The notes under the pieces are model-generated. The model was given only the letters and a program-made list of their open reading frames with translations. It was not told the origin of the DNA and searched no databases. From NCBI GenBank assembly GCA_024693165.1, contig JAILLM010000046.1, positions 1 to 29,470 of the forward strand: DNA of 29,470 bases. Direction: 5' to 3'. This document shows, piece after piece, positions 1-8,584 of the stretch (the stretch's first letter is position 1; each line of letters opens with the position of its first letter). The stretch is from Bacilli bacterium (GTDB lineage: Bacteria; Bacillota_I; Bacilli_A; RF39; UBA660). Both the position numbers and the translations under genes were made by a program.

Positions 1-239
1 TTTAAAAAATGTTCAAAAAGGTTTAGAAAAAGATGTTAATAAATAAAGCAAAAGCTACTGTTATATTAATAAATATGCATACTACTCCAATAACAAATAA
101 TACTAAACCTATAATAAAGAATAATTTAGATAAAGAATTATTTTGATTAGTCTTTTGAACTACTACAGGTATAGTCTTTTCTTTAGCTTCAATATATTCA
201 TTAACATCTTTTTCTAAACCTTTTTGAACATTTTTTAAA
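1..239. repeat. 40-bp perfect inverted repeat at window edge
   Basis: Bases 1-40 are the exact reverse complement of bases 200-239, and the match extends to 45 bp with one mismatch. The arms are separated by 159 bases. The inner copy encodes part of the yhaN-like coiled coil, while the outer copy supplies the last five codons and stop of the same reading frame. A foldback this exact at the extreme end of a sequence is typical of a chimeric assembly end, but a real small inversion cannot be excluded from the window alone. Confidence 0.95.
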
Positions 240-1336
240 CTTTCAATAGATTCACCATAGAAGTGCTTATTTAATTCTTTTTCTTCATCAAATTCTTCAA
301 CATCTTCAAAAGAACTAACATTAATTTCTAATTTATTATATTTTTTAATCTTTTTAGAAATATCATCTAAAGTATCTTCATCAGGCTTATTCTTAAAGCA
401 TCTTTTTAAAGATTCATAATTACTTAATTGAACTTCAGAAATTCTATTATTTTGAATTACTTCTTTTAAACTAGATATTTTTTTATCAACTAATTTAGCA
501 TTCCTAATCATTTCAATGCTAGGAATCTTAGAATACTCAAATTCATATTTTTTCTTTTGATTATTCTTTTCCTTTAAATCTAAAACCATTTGCTTATAGT
601 TTTTCCATTTTTCAACCAAAGCACCTAACCCAGCAGCTTCTTCATATTTCTTTTCAGCTTCATTTTTAAGTACTTGAGCAGAATTTAATTTATCATATAA
701 ATACTTATCTAAATTTTCTTTTTTAGACTCTTTTTCACTTATATCTAAATCTAAATTCTTTATAGATTCTTTTAATTCTTTAATTCTTTTTTCATTATTC
801 TTAGTAGTATCTTTTATTCTCTTTTTAACTACTTCGATGTCAAATTCTTCACCAATGTTTTCAACATAATTATTAAGTTTTTTATTTATATCATCATCGG
901 TTTCAATTGTAATTTTATCTGAATTAATTGAGATTAATCTTTCAAAACTATCTCTATTAATGCCAAATACTGTATTACCAGGAATATCACCTAAGCAAGA
1001 ATTATCTTGAGTATTATTACAATACACATTCATTGTATCTTTAGTGTTGCTTTTAGAATCAAATGTTCTTTCAATTCTATATGTATTACCATTAAACTCA
1101 AACTCTATATTTCCACCATATATTCCACCTTTAAAAGGTAAATAATGTTTTCTATCTAAGAATTTAGCAGATGTACTTGTTACTTTATCTAATCCATAAA
1201 ACATCGCTTTAATAAATGAAGATAAAGTTGATTTACCAAAACCATTATTTTCACAAATAGATGTTAAATCATCAAATTTTAAATTGTAATTGGAAAACTT
1301 ACCATAATTATTAATATGTAGAGATAATAATTTCAT
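23..1336 (-). CDS. YhaN-like SbcC/Rad50-family ATPase, truncated
   Basis: This is the N-terminal part of a Rad50/SbcC-type AAA ATPase of the YhaN kind, a DNA-repair partner of the YhaO nuclease. Seen: an N-terminal ATPase lobe with a P-loop (NNGFGKST, residues 30-37) followed by the SFIKAMFYG stretch typical of the family, a long Lys/Glu-rich coiled coil (about residues 170-390), and a hydrophobic membrane segment at about 405-437. Family members are usually much longer and carry the Walker B and signature motifs in a C-terminal lobe that is absent here. The last residues (INIFF) and the stop lie inside the inverted copy at bases 1-40, so the end is probably artificial. The start overlaps the yhaO stop by one base (TAATG), implying translational coupling. 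Family confidence is high; the C-terminus is not reliable. Confidence 0.8.
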   Translation of the reverse strand: MKLLSLHINNYGKFSNYNLKFDDLTSICENNGFGKSTLSSFIKAMFYGLDKVTSTSAKFLDRKHYLPFKGGIYGGNIEFEFNGNTYRIERTFDSKSNTKDTMNVYCNNTQDNSCLGDIPGNTVFGINRDSFERLISINSDKITIETDDDINKKLNNYVENIGEEFDIEVVKKRIKDTTKNNEKRIKELKESIKNLDLDISEKESKKENLDKYLYDKLNSAQVLKNEAEKKYEEAAGLGALVEKWKNYKQMVLDLKEKNNQKKKYEFEYSKIPSIEMIRNAKLVDKKISSLKEVIQNNRISEVQLSNYESLKRCFKNKPDEDTLDDISKKIKKYNKLEINVSSFEDVEEFDEEKELNKHFYGESIESLKNVQKGLEKDVNEYIEAKEKTIPVVVQKTNQNNSLSKLFFIIGLVLFVIGVVCIFINITVAFALFINIFF

Positions 1337-2400
1337 TAGTCTATCTCCTTTCCATTTATAACTCTTAAACCTAAATTGATGATTTTTTGTTTTTGCTCAT
1401 CTGTGTATTCACTATTAGATGCAGTACCTCTAATAAACTCTCCAATTAAAGAATTATCAGAATCATAATCTTCGACTTTAATCTCAAGTGATGTTTCATT
1501 TTTTACATCAATAAAGAAGAAATTTGCTTCAAGAAGACTTTTTATATCATCTTCTTCAAATTCAATATCCGCAGGTAATTCACCTTTTAAAGTAATTCTC
1601 AAAATATCTTTTTTATCAAAAGATTTAACTTCATCTTTTACCTTTTGAACAATATCATGCAAATCTTTAGCTCCAAATACATCGACATCAACATTATAAA
1701 TATATCTACATGCAAAAGGCACAAATTCATAAGAAATCTTATCAGTTACATCTAGAACTACAAAACCTTTTTCGCCAAATTCATCAAAACCTCTACCCTC
1801 AAGACATCCAGGATAAACATAGATTCCTCTTTCATCAATTTTACCTTCACCAAATGAATGAATATGTCCTAAAGCGAGATAATCTATACCTTTATTCTTT
1901 AAATTATCTATTTTAATTTTATCTGTTCCAACAGTATTACTAACTTCTCCATGTAACATAACAATATTAGTCTTTTTACTATCTAAAATAATTTTAGAAT
2001 AAAAAGATGATGCATTAGTTGAAGTAAGTTCAATTCCAGATATATCAATATCACCATAATTATATGTAGTTACAGATTCTTTGTTAAAAGTTTTTAAATT
2101 ATCTATTTCTTCAACATAAGAACCAGCTTTATCATGATTACCATTTAAATACAAAAAATCGATATCAGGATTATCTTTAATAACCTTATAAAAATACTCT
2201 TTAACCTTAACAGTAGGCTTATCTGAATCAAATACATCACCAGATAAAAGAACTATTTTTATACCATTATCAACTGCATACTCAACCATTCTATCAAATG
2301 TAGATAACAATTCTTTTTTTCTTTTATCACTTATAGTTTTAGGAAACTTAGACTCAATCTTGGAACCTAAATGAATATCAGCAGCATGTAATATTTTCAT
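1336..2400 (-). CDS. YhaO-like metallophosphoesterase (Mre11/SbcD family DNA nuclease)
   Basis: A calcineurin-type metallophosphoesterase of the SbcD/Mre11/YhaO group, expected to be a Mn-dependent DNA nuclease working with the adjacent ATPase. Visible metal-binding motifs in order: AADIHLG (residues 6-12), LSGDVFD (about 51-58), NGNHD (about 86-90), a histidine in MLHGE and GHIHSFGEG. The C-terminal roughly 100 residues form a capping region as in YhaO. It follows the VTT gene by 14 bases, with its Shine-Dalgarno (AAAGGAGAG) immediately after that gene's stop, and runs straight into yhaN. The order VTT-yhaO-yhaN suggests one operon. Family assignment is strong; the exact subgroup (YhaO rather than SbcD) rests on the YhaN-like partner. 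Confidence 0.88.
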   Translation of the reverse strand: MKILHAADIHLGSKIESKFPKTISDKRKKELLSTFDRMVEYAVDNGIKIVLLSGDVFDSDKPTVKVKEYFYKVIKDNPDIDFLYLNGNHDKAGSYVEEIDNLKTFNKESVTTYNYGDIDISGIELTSTNASSFYSKIILDSKKTNIVMLHGEVSNTVGTDKIKIDNLKNKGIDYLALGHIHSFGEGKIDERGIYVYPGCLEGRGFDEFGEKGFVVLDVTDKISYEFVPFACRYIYNVDVDVFGAKDLHDIVQKVKDEVKSFDKKDILRITLKGELPADIEFEEDDIKSLLEANFFFIDVKNETSLEIKVEDYDSDNSLIGEFIRGTASNSEYTDEQKQKIINLGLRVINGKEID

Positions 2401-2414
2401 AACTTCACTCTCCT

Positions 2415-3002
2415 TTAAATATATTTTTGAGTAATTTTATTAGCAATAACACTCAATATATAAGCACCAACAAATGCTAAAACAATTTTTATGATTGCAA
2501 TCGGATTATGGAATACTTCTACTACATTTGTACCAATAAATACAATGAAATAAATCATACAAAACTTACCAATAATCATACTTGCTAAATACTTCCTAAA
2601 ATTAATATTAGATAAACCACCACCAATATTAATTACAAATGAAGGTGTAAAAGGACAAGCAATGATTAATGATAATCCAGGCAAACTAATCTTATCAATT
2701 CCTTTACTGATAGATCTAACTATCTTGTATTTCGGATGTTTATCTAAATACTTAAAAACTTTTTCTTTAAAGACTCTTCTTGATAGCATAAAAACAAATG
2801 AACCACCTAAGATTGTTGCAGTTGAACTTAAAACGAATCCTAATAGTGTTCCAAATATTGTTATATTTACAATTACAAATGCTATTAAAGGAAGTATTGG
2901 AAAAATTGCTTCAACAAAAATTAGAAAGACACTAACAATTCCTCCAATTAAGCCTAAAGAATAAATAAAATTAATAACATCATTCAGTACTGCTTCCATC
3001 AT
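2415..3002 (-). CDS. VTT-domain (TVP38/TMEM64, DedA-like) membrane protein
   Basis: A 195-residue polytopic membrane protein of the VTT/SNARE-associated family. Seen: several hydrophobic segments, the family-typical acidic-Pro motif (FVEAIFPILPLIAF, about residues 27-40), a following glycine-rich helix, and the CPFTPSFVINIGGG stretch (about 116-129) matching the second re-entrant motif. Family members help move lipids across membranes or maintain envelope homeostasis; the substrate here is unknown. The Met-Met start is preceded by only a weak ribosome site (GGTGATG) about a dozen bases after a TGtTATAAT box, so the leader is very short. It leads the operon with yhaO and yhaN. Confidence 0.8.
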   Translation of the reverse strand: MMEAVLNDVINFIYSLGLIGGIVSVFLIFVEAIFPILPLIAFVIVNITIFGTLLGFVLSSTATILGGSFVFMLSRRVFKEKVFKYLDKHPKYKIVRSISKGIDKISLPGLSLIIACPFTPSFVINIGGGLSNINFRKYLASMIIGKFCMIYFIVFIGTNVVEVFHNPIAIIKIVLAFVGAYILSVIANKITQKYI

Positions 3003-3015
3003 TCATCACCATTTA

Positions 3016-3024
3016 ATTATAACA
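3016..3024 (-). promoter_or_regulatory. Extended -10 for the VTT-yhaO-yhaN operon
   Basis: The minus strand reads TGtTATAAT here, a perfect -10 hexamer (3016-3021) with an upstream TG. It comes directly after the T-run of the virD4 terminator. No good -35 is visible, as often tolerated with an extended -10. Confidence 0.6.
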
Positions 3025-3025
3025 T

Positions 3026-3054
3026 AAAAAAGATGAAGAATTTTATTCTTCATC
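3026..3054 (-). terminator. Intrinsic terminator of the T4SS operon, overlapping the end of virD4
   Basis: A nine-base perfect stem (GATGAAGAA / TTCTTCATC) with loop TAAAA is followed by six T on the minus strand. The 5' arm is the last three virD4 codons (Asp-Glu-Glu), and the stop codon lies in the loop. Confidence 0.88.
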
Positions 3055-5526
3055 AAAGAAATCATCAAAGAATTCATCATCTGAGACATACTTATATGGA
3101 TTTTCTTTAGGTTCCACTTTAGGTTCAACAGGTTTAGTTTGTTCAACCGGTTTTACAGTTATTGGTTCACTCTTAACCATTGAATCATAAGTCATTTGCT
3201 TAGTTGGATCAATAATACCTGTAAGTGGTTTATTAATTATTGGTTCACTAGGGAAACTAGGAGCTTTTGTTTCAGTATCAAGTGGATTTGTAAACATTGG
3301 TTTAGGTTCATGATTATCAACCTTAGGTTCAGTTGCTTTAGCACTTGATAATATTTCATTAAATGATGCAATATTAGATGCAGGTAACTTCTTATCATCA
3401 GGAGTTTCAATATCATCCTTAGGAATTGAAGGTAAATCTTTAGCCCCTTCAGTATTAAGTGGGTTAAGTTTATTTTCTTCATTAGCTTTCTTTTCAGCTT
3501 CTTCTTCAGCTTCAAGTTCTGCAATCTTAGCATCAATTTTCTTCATTAATTCTTCGATATTTATTCCTTGTGGTCTAGGTTGTTCTGGTCTAGAAGAAGG
3601 CATTCCGTCACCTCTCATCATATCTTCAAATGATGAAGGACCAGATGATTGTGGTCTTGAAGGCATTCCGCCTTGCATTCCAGCAGGCATTCCTGCAGGC
3701 ATTCCATTAGGCATTCCGCCTCCCATAGCTCCTAGCATTCCAAGCGGCATTCCACCACCCATACCTGGGCCAAATGGAGATCCACCCATCATACCTTTTC
3801 CACCCATTTTATTATTAATTTTAGATTTCATTCTTAAATTAACAAATTCTTTAATTTGGAAAACTTGAATTGGTTTCTTTTCTCTAGTAAAGAATTCAGC
3901 CTCATCATATTTTTCGTCTCCCCAATTAATATTAAATGCTTGTTTAAATTTAGTTTTAAATGGATGCATTCTTGATCTTAATACAATAACTTCGTTCATT
4001 TGTAATTTTTGAAGATCTGCTACTGTAATTAATGGATGTGATTCACTCTTTTCATCCTTTTTACTCTTAACTTCACCACATAGTTTAGAAATTTCTTCAA
4101 GTGCTGAAAGTTCAGTAGTTAATAGATAAATTAAGTTACCACAGTTTGAACGAATAGTTTCAGCATCATCCTTACCATATACATCATTTAATTGAGCAAA
4201 GTTTTGGATAATGAATGTAAATCTTATTTGTCTTGAACGTGCAGCTGTAACCATTGTAGTTACGTCTTTAAGCGCTGGCATGTTGGCAAACTCATCTAGT
4301 AAGAAGTTTGTTCTTACTGGAAGAGGTCCACCATTAGCTTGAGCAACGTCAATTAATGTTTCATATGCTTGCTTAATAAAGATTGTAGCAAGTGCATGAT
4401 ATGTTGTTTTTTCATCGTGAATAATTATAAATACAGCAGTTGGCTTTTTACCAATACTAGCCATATCAAAATCACTATATGAAAGCATTTCTGATAAATT
4501 TTCACGAGATGCGAATACACGAATCTTTTGACGGAATGTAGAAAGAATACCACCTTTAGTTTCAGTTGGAGAGTTAATTGTATTTGATGCAAAAACATAA
4601 GCAGATGAATCTTCCCCCTTCATATTAAAGTATTCTTTAATATAAGTAGACCCTGCTCCAAGTTTATCTTCACCAACAGTAGTCATAACATTGATTGAAC
4701 TAATATTACATTCTTCTTCTTTAGCATCTTGCATAAGTCCAAGTGCACAACCAGAGAAATAGTCTCCGGCACTATCTTGCCAGAATGGATCTTGGGCATC
4801 TTTATCTTTAACGATATTTTTACCAATATCATCTACTAATTCAATTGCTTTATCTACATTACCTTCTTTATATAATTTATAAGGAAGTGATAAAGGATTC
4901 CATGAATTACCTTGTGAAGGTTCACGGAAATTTAATACGATAATATCATAACCACGAGCCTTTAAATGATTTGTATGTCTTTTATACAACTCACCTTTAG
5001 GGTCAGTCATAATCATTGACTCTTTATGTTTCATTAAACTATAAATAAGTGGGTCAATTACGGCAGATGTTTTACCAGAACCAGTAATACCAATTACTAG
5101 TGTGTGGTTTTCACTATTATCTACCCACATTTTCTTACCATCATTAATTAAAACGGCACCTGCAGCTGGAGCATCAGGATCTTGTACTCCTACCTCTACC
5201 ATTTTAAATCCTTTTTTCATTTCTTTTTCTTTTAACCATCTAGAATATCCTTTTGATTCTTTTTCACCAAAAGTTAGTCCAAATCCTGAATCACTTTCAA
5301 ATATCTTTGATTCTACTGAAGTAAAAATAGCAACTTCAATACCAAAGAAAACTATAAGTGTAATTAAGAAATGAGGTCCAAATAATCCAGAGAATGGATT
5401 AAATGTGAATCCTTCTTCATTAATAACACTGAATAGATTTCCAATTAACCAAGAACAAAGGAAAAGTAAAAATATACTAAATGTTACAAAAATGACAAAA
5501 TCTTTAGGTCGTACTCTAAATTTCAC
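3043..5526 (-). CDS. VirD4/TraG-family type IV coupling ATPase with Met/Gly-rich tail
   Basis: The coupling protein of the T4SS: a membrane-anchored hexameric ATPase that brings substrates to the channel. Two N-terminal membrane helices (about residues 10-34 and 50-72) are followed by the motor domain with Walker A GITGSGKT (146-153), the TDPKGEL motif (174-180) and Walker B FLLDEFANMP (408-417). The conserved motor ends near residue 565. Beyond it lies an unusual tail of about 260 residues: a Met/Gly/Pro region with GMP-type repeats (574-624), a charged helix, a Pro/Lys/Thr-rich linker, and a strongly acidic aromatic C-terminus (DDEFFDDFFDEE). The start is GTG at 5526, with AAGGGAT five bases upstream; the nearby ATG is immediately followed by TGA in its own frame. 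It is the last gene of the locus, 128 bases after its neighbour. The tail may recruit substrates (inference). Confidence 0.93.
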   Translation of the reverse strand: MKFRVRPKDFVIFVTFSIFLLFLCSWLIGNLFSVINEEGFTFNPFSGLFGPHFLITLIVFFGIEVAIFTSVESKIFESDSGFGLTFGEKESKGYSRWLKEKEMKKGFKMVEVGVQDPDAPAAGAVLINDGKKMWVDNSENHTLVIGITGSGKTSAVIDPLIYSLMKHKESMIMTDPKGELYKRHTNHLKARGYDIIVLNFREPSQGNSWNPLSLPYKLYKEGNVDKAIELVDDIGKNIVKDKDAQDPFWQDSAGDYFSGCALGLMQDAKEEECNISSINVMTTVGEDKLGAGSTYIKEYFNMKGEDSSAYVFASNTINSPTETKGGILSTFRQKIRVFASRENLSEMLSYSDFDMASIGKKPTAVFIIIHDEKTTYHALATIFIKQAYETLIDVAQANGGPLPVRTNFLLDEFANMPALKDVTTMVTAARSRQIRFTFIIQNFAQLNDVYGKDDAETIRSNCGNLIYLLTTELSALEEISKLCGEVKSKKDEKSESHPLITVADLQKLQMNEVIVLRSRMHPFKTKFKQAFNINWGDEKYDEAEFFTREKKPIQVFQIKEFVNLRMKSKINNKMGGKGMMGGSPFGPGMGGGMPLGMLGAMGGGMPNGMPAGMPAGMQGGMPSRPQSSGPSSFEDMMRGDGMPSSRPEQPRPQGINIEELMKKIDAKIAELEAEEEAEKKANEENKLNPLNTEGAKDLPSIPKDDIETPDDKKLPASNIASFNEILSSAKATEPKVDNHEPKPMFTNPLDTETKAPSFPSEPIINKPLTGIIDPTKQMTYDSMVKSEPITVKPVEQTKPVEPKVEPKENPYKYVSDDEFFDDFFDEE

Positions 5527-5654
5527 ATTATCCCTTCTTTCACGTCATAGTATAATATATATTATATAAATAATCTATAAATATATTTTTCAAACATAAA
5601 AATGTTTACAAAAAATAATATACATCTCCAGTTAACTGGAAAGTCAATAACTTT
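5527..5654 (-). promoter_or_regulatory. Intergenic region before virD4 with palindrome and TATA-like boxes
   Basis: This 128-base gap is the largest within the T4SS locus. It holds a 14-bp perfect palindrome, TCCAGTTAACTGGA (5627-5640), a small AAACAT/ATGTTT hairpin (about 5592-5607), and a run of TATA-like hexamers at about 5548-5570. A local promoter or processing site that sets virD4 expression apart from the rest is plausible but not proven. Confidence 0.35.
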
Positions 5655-6173
5655 TTAATACATTCTAGATGTTCTTAATACCTTTATTAAGATTAAAAGT
5701 ACAAATATTAATATAATTATTCCAACAAATCCAAGAATACTATAAGCTATAAATCTTTTATACTTAGAAGTATCTGTTTTTTTAGTATCTTGAACTTTAG
5801 TAGTTGTAACTGCTGTTGGATCAGTTACTTTTAAAAGTATATTATATGTTCCATTACTTTCTTGTGTACTTAAACATTCAACACTATATTTACCAATACT
5901 ATCAATTACTCCATCAACAACTACTGTTCCATATAAGAATAATACTTCATCACTATCTGGAAAATTCTTAATAGTTCTTTTAAAGTTTTTAGATTTATTT
6001 AAACTATAATCAATTACTCCATCTTCACCAACAGATGAATCAAATGTAACTAATAATTCAGTAACATTTTCTTTAATATTAGAATCTACAAGTGCTGTTA
6101 TATTAAGAGTCTTTGCTGATGCTACCATTGGAAATAATAATAACATAATTGTAAATAATAAAACTTTTTTCAT
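5655..6173 (-). CDS. Unrecognised secreted/type-I membrane protein of the T4SS locus
   Basis: I do not recognise the family. The 172 residues show a classical signal peptide (residues 1-20, ending ASA), an external domain of about 120 residues with predicted beta-strand character and a single Cys (in VECLST), a short Thr/Lys linker, and a C-terminal membrane helix (about 144-167) followed by a basic tail. It would therefore sit outside, anchored at its C-terminus. It lies between the NlpC/P60 gene (11 bases away) and virD4, with a good ribosome site (AAAGGGGAA). By position it is a candidate accessory or surface component of the secretion channel. Confidence 0.6.
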   Translation of the reverse strand: MKKVLLFTIMLLLFPMVASAKTLNITALVDSNIKENVTELLVTFDSSVGEDGVIDYSLNKSKNFKRTIKNFPDSDEVLFLYGTVVVDGVIDSIGKYSVECLSTQESNGTYNILLKVTDPTAVTTTKVQDTKKTDTSKYKRFIAYSILGFVGIIILIFVLLILIKVLRTSRMY

Positions 6174-6184
6174 ATTATTCCCCT

Positions 6185-7516
6185 TTAAATTCCTTTGTAT
6201 GAGTAGAAACGCATAAATACATTTTGAGTATTATAAACACTTACCTTAATACCTGTTTTAGCAGAACTTGCATGTACCCATCTATTATTACCTAAGAAAA
6301 TAGCTGTATGTCCTTCACCATTTGCTCTTCTAACACCAACATCACCTGGTTTCATTCCATCAAATGATACTTGATTAAACCATCCACCACTATTATTAAA
6401 GATATTAGCAGTTGTTCCAAATCCAGGGTTTGTTCCTAAACCAGTCCAATAAGCCCAGTTAACAAAGTTAGAGCAGTCTATTCCAGTCGAAGGTATTCCA
6501 CCTAATCCAGGACCAGTTGCTTTTCCACCATATAAATAATTTAGACCTACTGCTGAAAGTGCAGCTCTAATAATACTCTTTCTTTGTTGAGATAAACTAT
6601 CCCATCCAGGTATTTCAGAAATAATCTTTTGAATTTCTTCTTCTGATAATCTGTGTCCTTGGTATTCGTTATGGCCGCCTCCGCCGCCACCGGAACCTCC
6701 ACCACTATCGTCTCCACCAGATTCACCTGGATCATCAGTATCAGCTTTTTCATCCCATTCATACTCATATGTATTTTCATATACTTGACTGGATGAAGTA
6801 TCACTTTCATCTGCAAAGGCAGTTGCAACAATTGATAGTAACAATACACCCATAATTATTGGGAATAATAATGCTATTGCAGTAAGTACTAATCTTTTTA
6901 TTAAAAACTTTTTAAGTTTGCCTTTACCTTGTTTAATTTTTTTAGCATTTTCTGCTAATGCTTTAACATCCATGTTTTTAGCAGCAACAACACCATCAAT
7001 AACACCTTCGGCTGTATCTAATACACCAGCTTGTTCAGCTGCTTCTGCTGTCTTTTTTACTGCCGCATTCTTTTCTAAAGCATCGGAAACTCTTCTTCCA
7101 GTTTTAGAATTACTTACATCTTTGGCTGCTTTTGCTGCTTCGGCATTACCACCTGAAAAATAAGCTGCAGCTCCACCTGCAAAGGCACTTTGGAATCTAG
7201 ATGTTGCAGATTGTTTAACTTTACCATCTTCACCAACTTCATAACCTGGTGCTACTTTGTCACCTGGTTTAAGTTCTGGTTCAGTTGGATTTCCATTTTC
7301 ATCAACTTGTGGTTCTTTATCTACAACTTGTTCTCCTAATTGAGGAGTTTGTTTTCCATCATCACCTGCTATTTTATCAGTAACTTTATCAAGTACATTT
7401 GTACCTTGTTGAACACCTTGAGTAATAGCTTGTGTTTTTGGATTTCCACCACCAGCTGCTGGATTAGTTCCTTGAGGTAATGGATTATTACCAGGAACTT
7501 TTGGAGCTTCATTCAT
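6185..7516 (-). CDS. Membrane-anchored NlpC/P60 cysteine peptidase of the T4SS
   Basis: A peptidoglycan hydrolase expected to open the wall for the secretion apparatus. Residue order: a cytoplasmic N-terminal region of about 200 residues (Pro/Gly-rich, then Ala/Lys-rich), one membrane helix (about 206-234), an acidic and poly-Gly linker (about 260-282), and a C-terminal NlpC/P60-like domain. The nucleophile is Cys348 (GIDCSNFVNWAYW), with His403 (GHTAIFLG) and a polar third residue, possibly His415 (VHASS). The start is taken as ATG at 7516, which gives AAGGAGG an 8-base spacing; ATG at 7522 would leave only 2. The large cytoplasmic part is unusual for a wall hydrolase and may contact the VirB4/VirD4 motors (inference). 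The glycine linker is a local GC-rich patch. Confidence 0.85.
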   Translation of the reverse strand: MNEAPKVPGNNPLPQGTNPAAGGGNPKTQAITQGVQQGTNVLDKVTDKIAGDDGKQTPQLGEQVVDKEPQVDENGNPTEPELKPGDKVAPGYEVGEDGKVKQSATSRFQSAFAGGAAAYFSGGNAEAAKAAKDVSNSKTGRRVSDALEKNAAVKKTAEAAEQAGVLDTAEGVIDGVVAAKNMDVKALAENAKKIKQGKGKLKKFLIKRLVLTAIALLFPIIMGVLLLSIVATAFADESDTSSSQVYENTYEYEWDEKADTDDPGESGGDDSGGGSGGGGGGHNEYQGHRLSEEEIQKIISEIPGWDSLSQQRKSIIRAALSAVGLNYLYGGKATGPGLGGIPSTGIDCSNFVNWAYWTGLGTNPGFGTTANIFNNSGGWFNQVSFDGMKPGDVGVRRANGEGHTAIFLGNNRWVHASSAKTGIKVSVYNTQNVFMRFYSYKGI

Positions 7517-7534
7517 AATCATTACCTCCTTTCA

Positions 7535-8038
7535 CTATATTTGTCCCATATATGATATCTTATAATTATTTATACCATTTGTACTTAATTTAAATTCAAT
7601 TCCTTGATCAGTAACTATTATAACTGTTCCTTTTTCAACTTTGAATGAATCAACTTTACTTTGTAAAACTTTTGATGCTCTAAGTTTTGTTAATTTCTTA
7701 ATTGCTTCATCTCTTGAAGCATAAGAATTTTTAGCTTTATCACTCATTAAATCATATAGTTTACCAGGATCATTACTCCACATTGTAACTAATTGTTTTA
7801 AATAGTATACAGCTAAATCATAATCATTTTTTTCAATAATTTTATATTCATTTGCTTCATAAGTTTTTATTATAGTTGGTACTTCTTCATAAGCACCAGG
7901 TTCATATATAATTGCTTCATCTCTCACATCTCTGATTGTATTATAAATTGTTAATCCAATAAATCCAAATACAACTACAAAGAACACAAGAAATAAAACT
8001 AAATTTTCTTTAAAGAAATTCTTCCATCCTTTATCCAT
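7535..8038 (-). CDS. Small single-pass VirB8/NTF2-like T4SS protein (second of a pair)
   Basis: 167 residues: a short cytoplasmic N-terminus, one membrane helix (about residues 10-32), then an external domain. A Tyr/Leu-rich helical part (DYDLAVYYLKQLVTMW) precedes a beta-rich end, which resembles the NTF2-like fold of VirB8/TcpC proteins of Gram-positive conjugation systems. The assignment rests on topology and context, not a diagnostic motif. The start at 8038 is chosen because GAGGTGG sits four bases upstream; the longer reading frame from 8050 has no such site. It overlaps the preceding gene by 8 bases (ATGGATAA), so the two proteins are probably made in equal amounts. Confidence 0.6.
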   Translation of the reverse strand: MDKGWKNFFKENLVLFLVFFVVVFGFIGLTIYNTIRDVRDEAIIYEPGAYEEVPTIIKTYEANEYKIIEKNDYDLAVYYLKQLVTMWSNDPGKLYDLMSDKAKNSYASRDEAIKKLTKLRASKVLQSKVDSFKVEKGTVIIVTDQGIEFKLSTNGINNYKISYMGQI

Positions 8039-8576
8039 TAGCCACCTCATTGTAATCGCTTTCTACGATTGGTCTAACACTAAAATGGAATTTTCCATCT
8101 AAGACTACTTTTAAATATTCTTTTTTAAGTTCTTCACCAGTAGCTTGATTTTTAACTACACCATCAACATAAAATGTCATTACACCTTTAACTGTTTTTT
8201 GATACATTTTATTTGGTTGAAAAGATAATAAATCACTACTTATAAATACATATTTATTTATATTATCTTTAGTAATATTATTACTATCTACATAATCTAT
8301 TTCTAATATTTTTATTACTGAATCATAATCTTTCATATTAATAAAAGAATAATATTTTTCAATTGCTGCAGATACAGTTGAGTATCTACTAAAGTCATCA
8401 ACAATTGAATACTTAGTATCACTTTTATCTTTATTATTAAAAAGATCACTTAAAGCATTTTTCATTGGGAAGAAGATGTTTATTATTACTACTATAACAA
8501 TAAGAGCAATTGCACCTATTCCCCAATAACTTAATACTTTTTTCTCTTGTTGTGAAATATTTAGTTTACTAGCCAT
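8031..8576 (-). CDS. Small single-pass VirB8/NTF2-like T4SS protein (first of a pair)
   Basis: 181 residues with the same plan as its downstream neighbour: a cytoplasmic N-terminus of about 20 residues, one membrane helix (about 20-36), and an external alpha/beta domain that includes an NTF2-like helix segment (AAIEKYYSFINMKDYDSVIKI with intervening residues) and C-terminal strands. VirB8-type proteins scaffold the channel around VirB6. Sequence similarity between the two neighbours is weak, so an old duplication is possible but unproven. The start at 8576 is supported by AGGTGG overlapping the stop of the previous gene; an upstream Met at 8597 would lie inside that gene. Confidence 0.6.
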   Translation of the reverse strand: MASKLNISQQEKKVLSYWGIGAIALIVIVVIINIFFPMKNALSDLFNNKDKSDTKYSIVDDFSRYSTVSAAIEKYYSFINMKDYDSVIKILEIDYVDSNNITKDNINKYVFISSDLLSFQPNKMYQKTVKGVMTFYVDGVVKNQATGEELKKEYLKVVLDGKFHFSVRPIVESDYNEVANG

Positions 8577-8584
8577 ATTACCAC

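Noticed and set aside
5524..5530. AUG-UGA start-stop element at the virD4 start
   Set aside because: The overlap of ATG with TGA next to the GTG start is a single chance-sized motif with no further support.
6660..6720. GC-rich patch as a sign of horizontal transfer
   Set aside because: It is explained by the poly-Gly linker codons; the rest of the gene has the same base composition as its neighbours.
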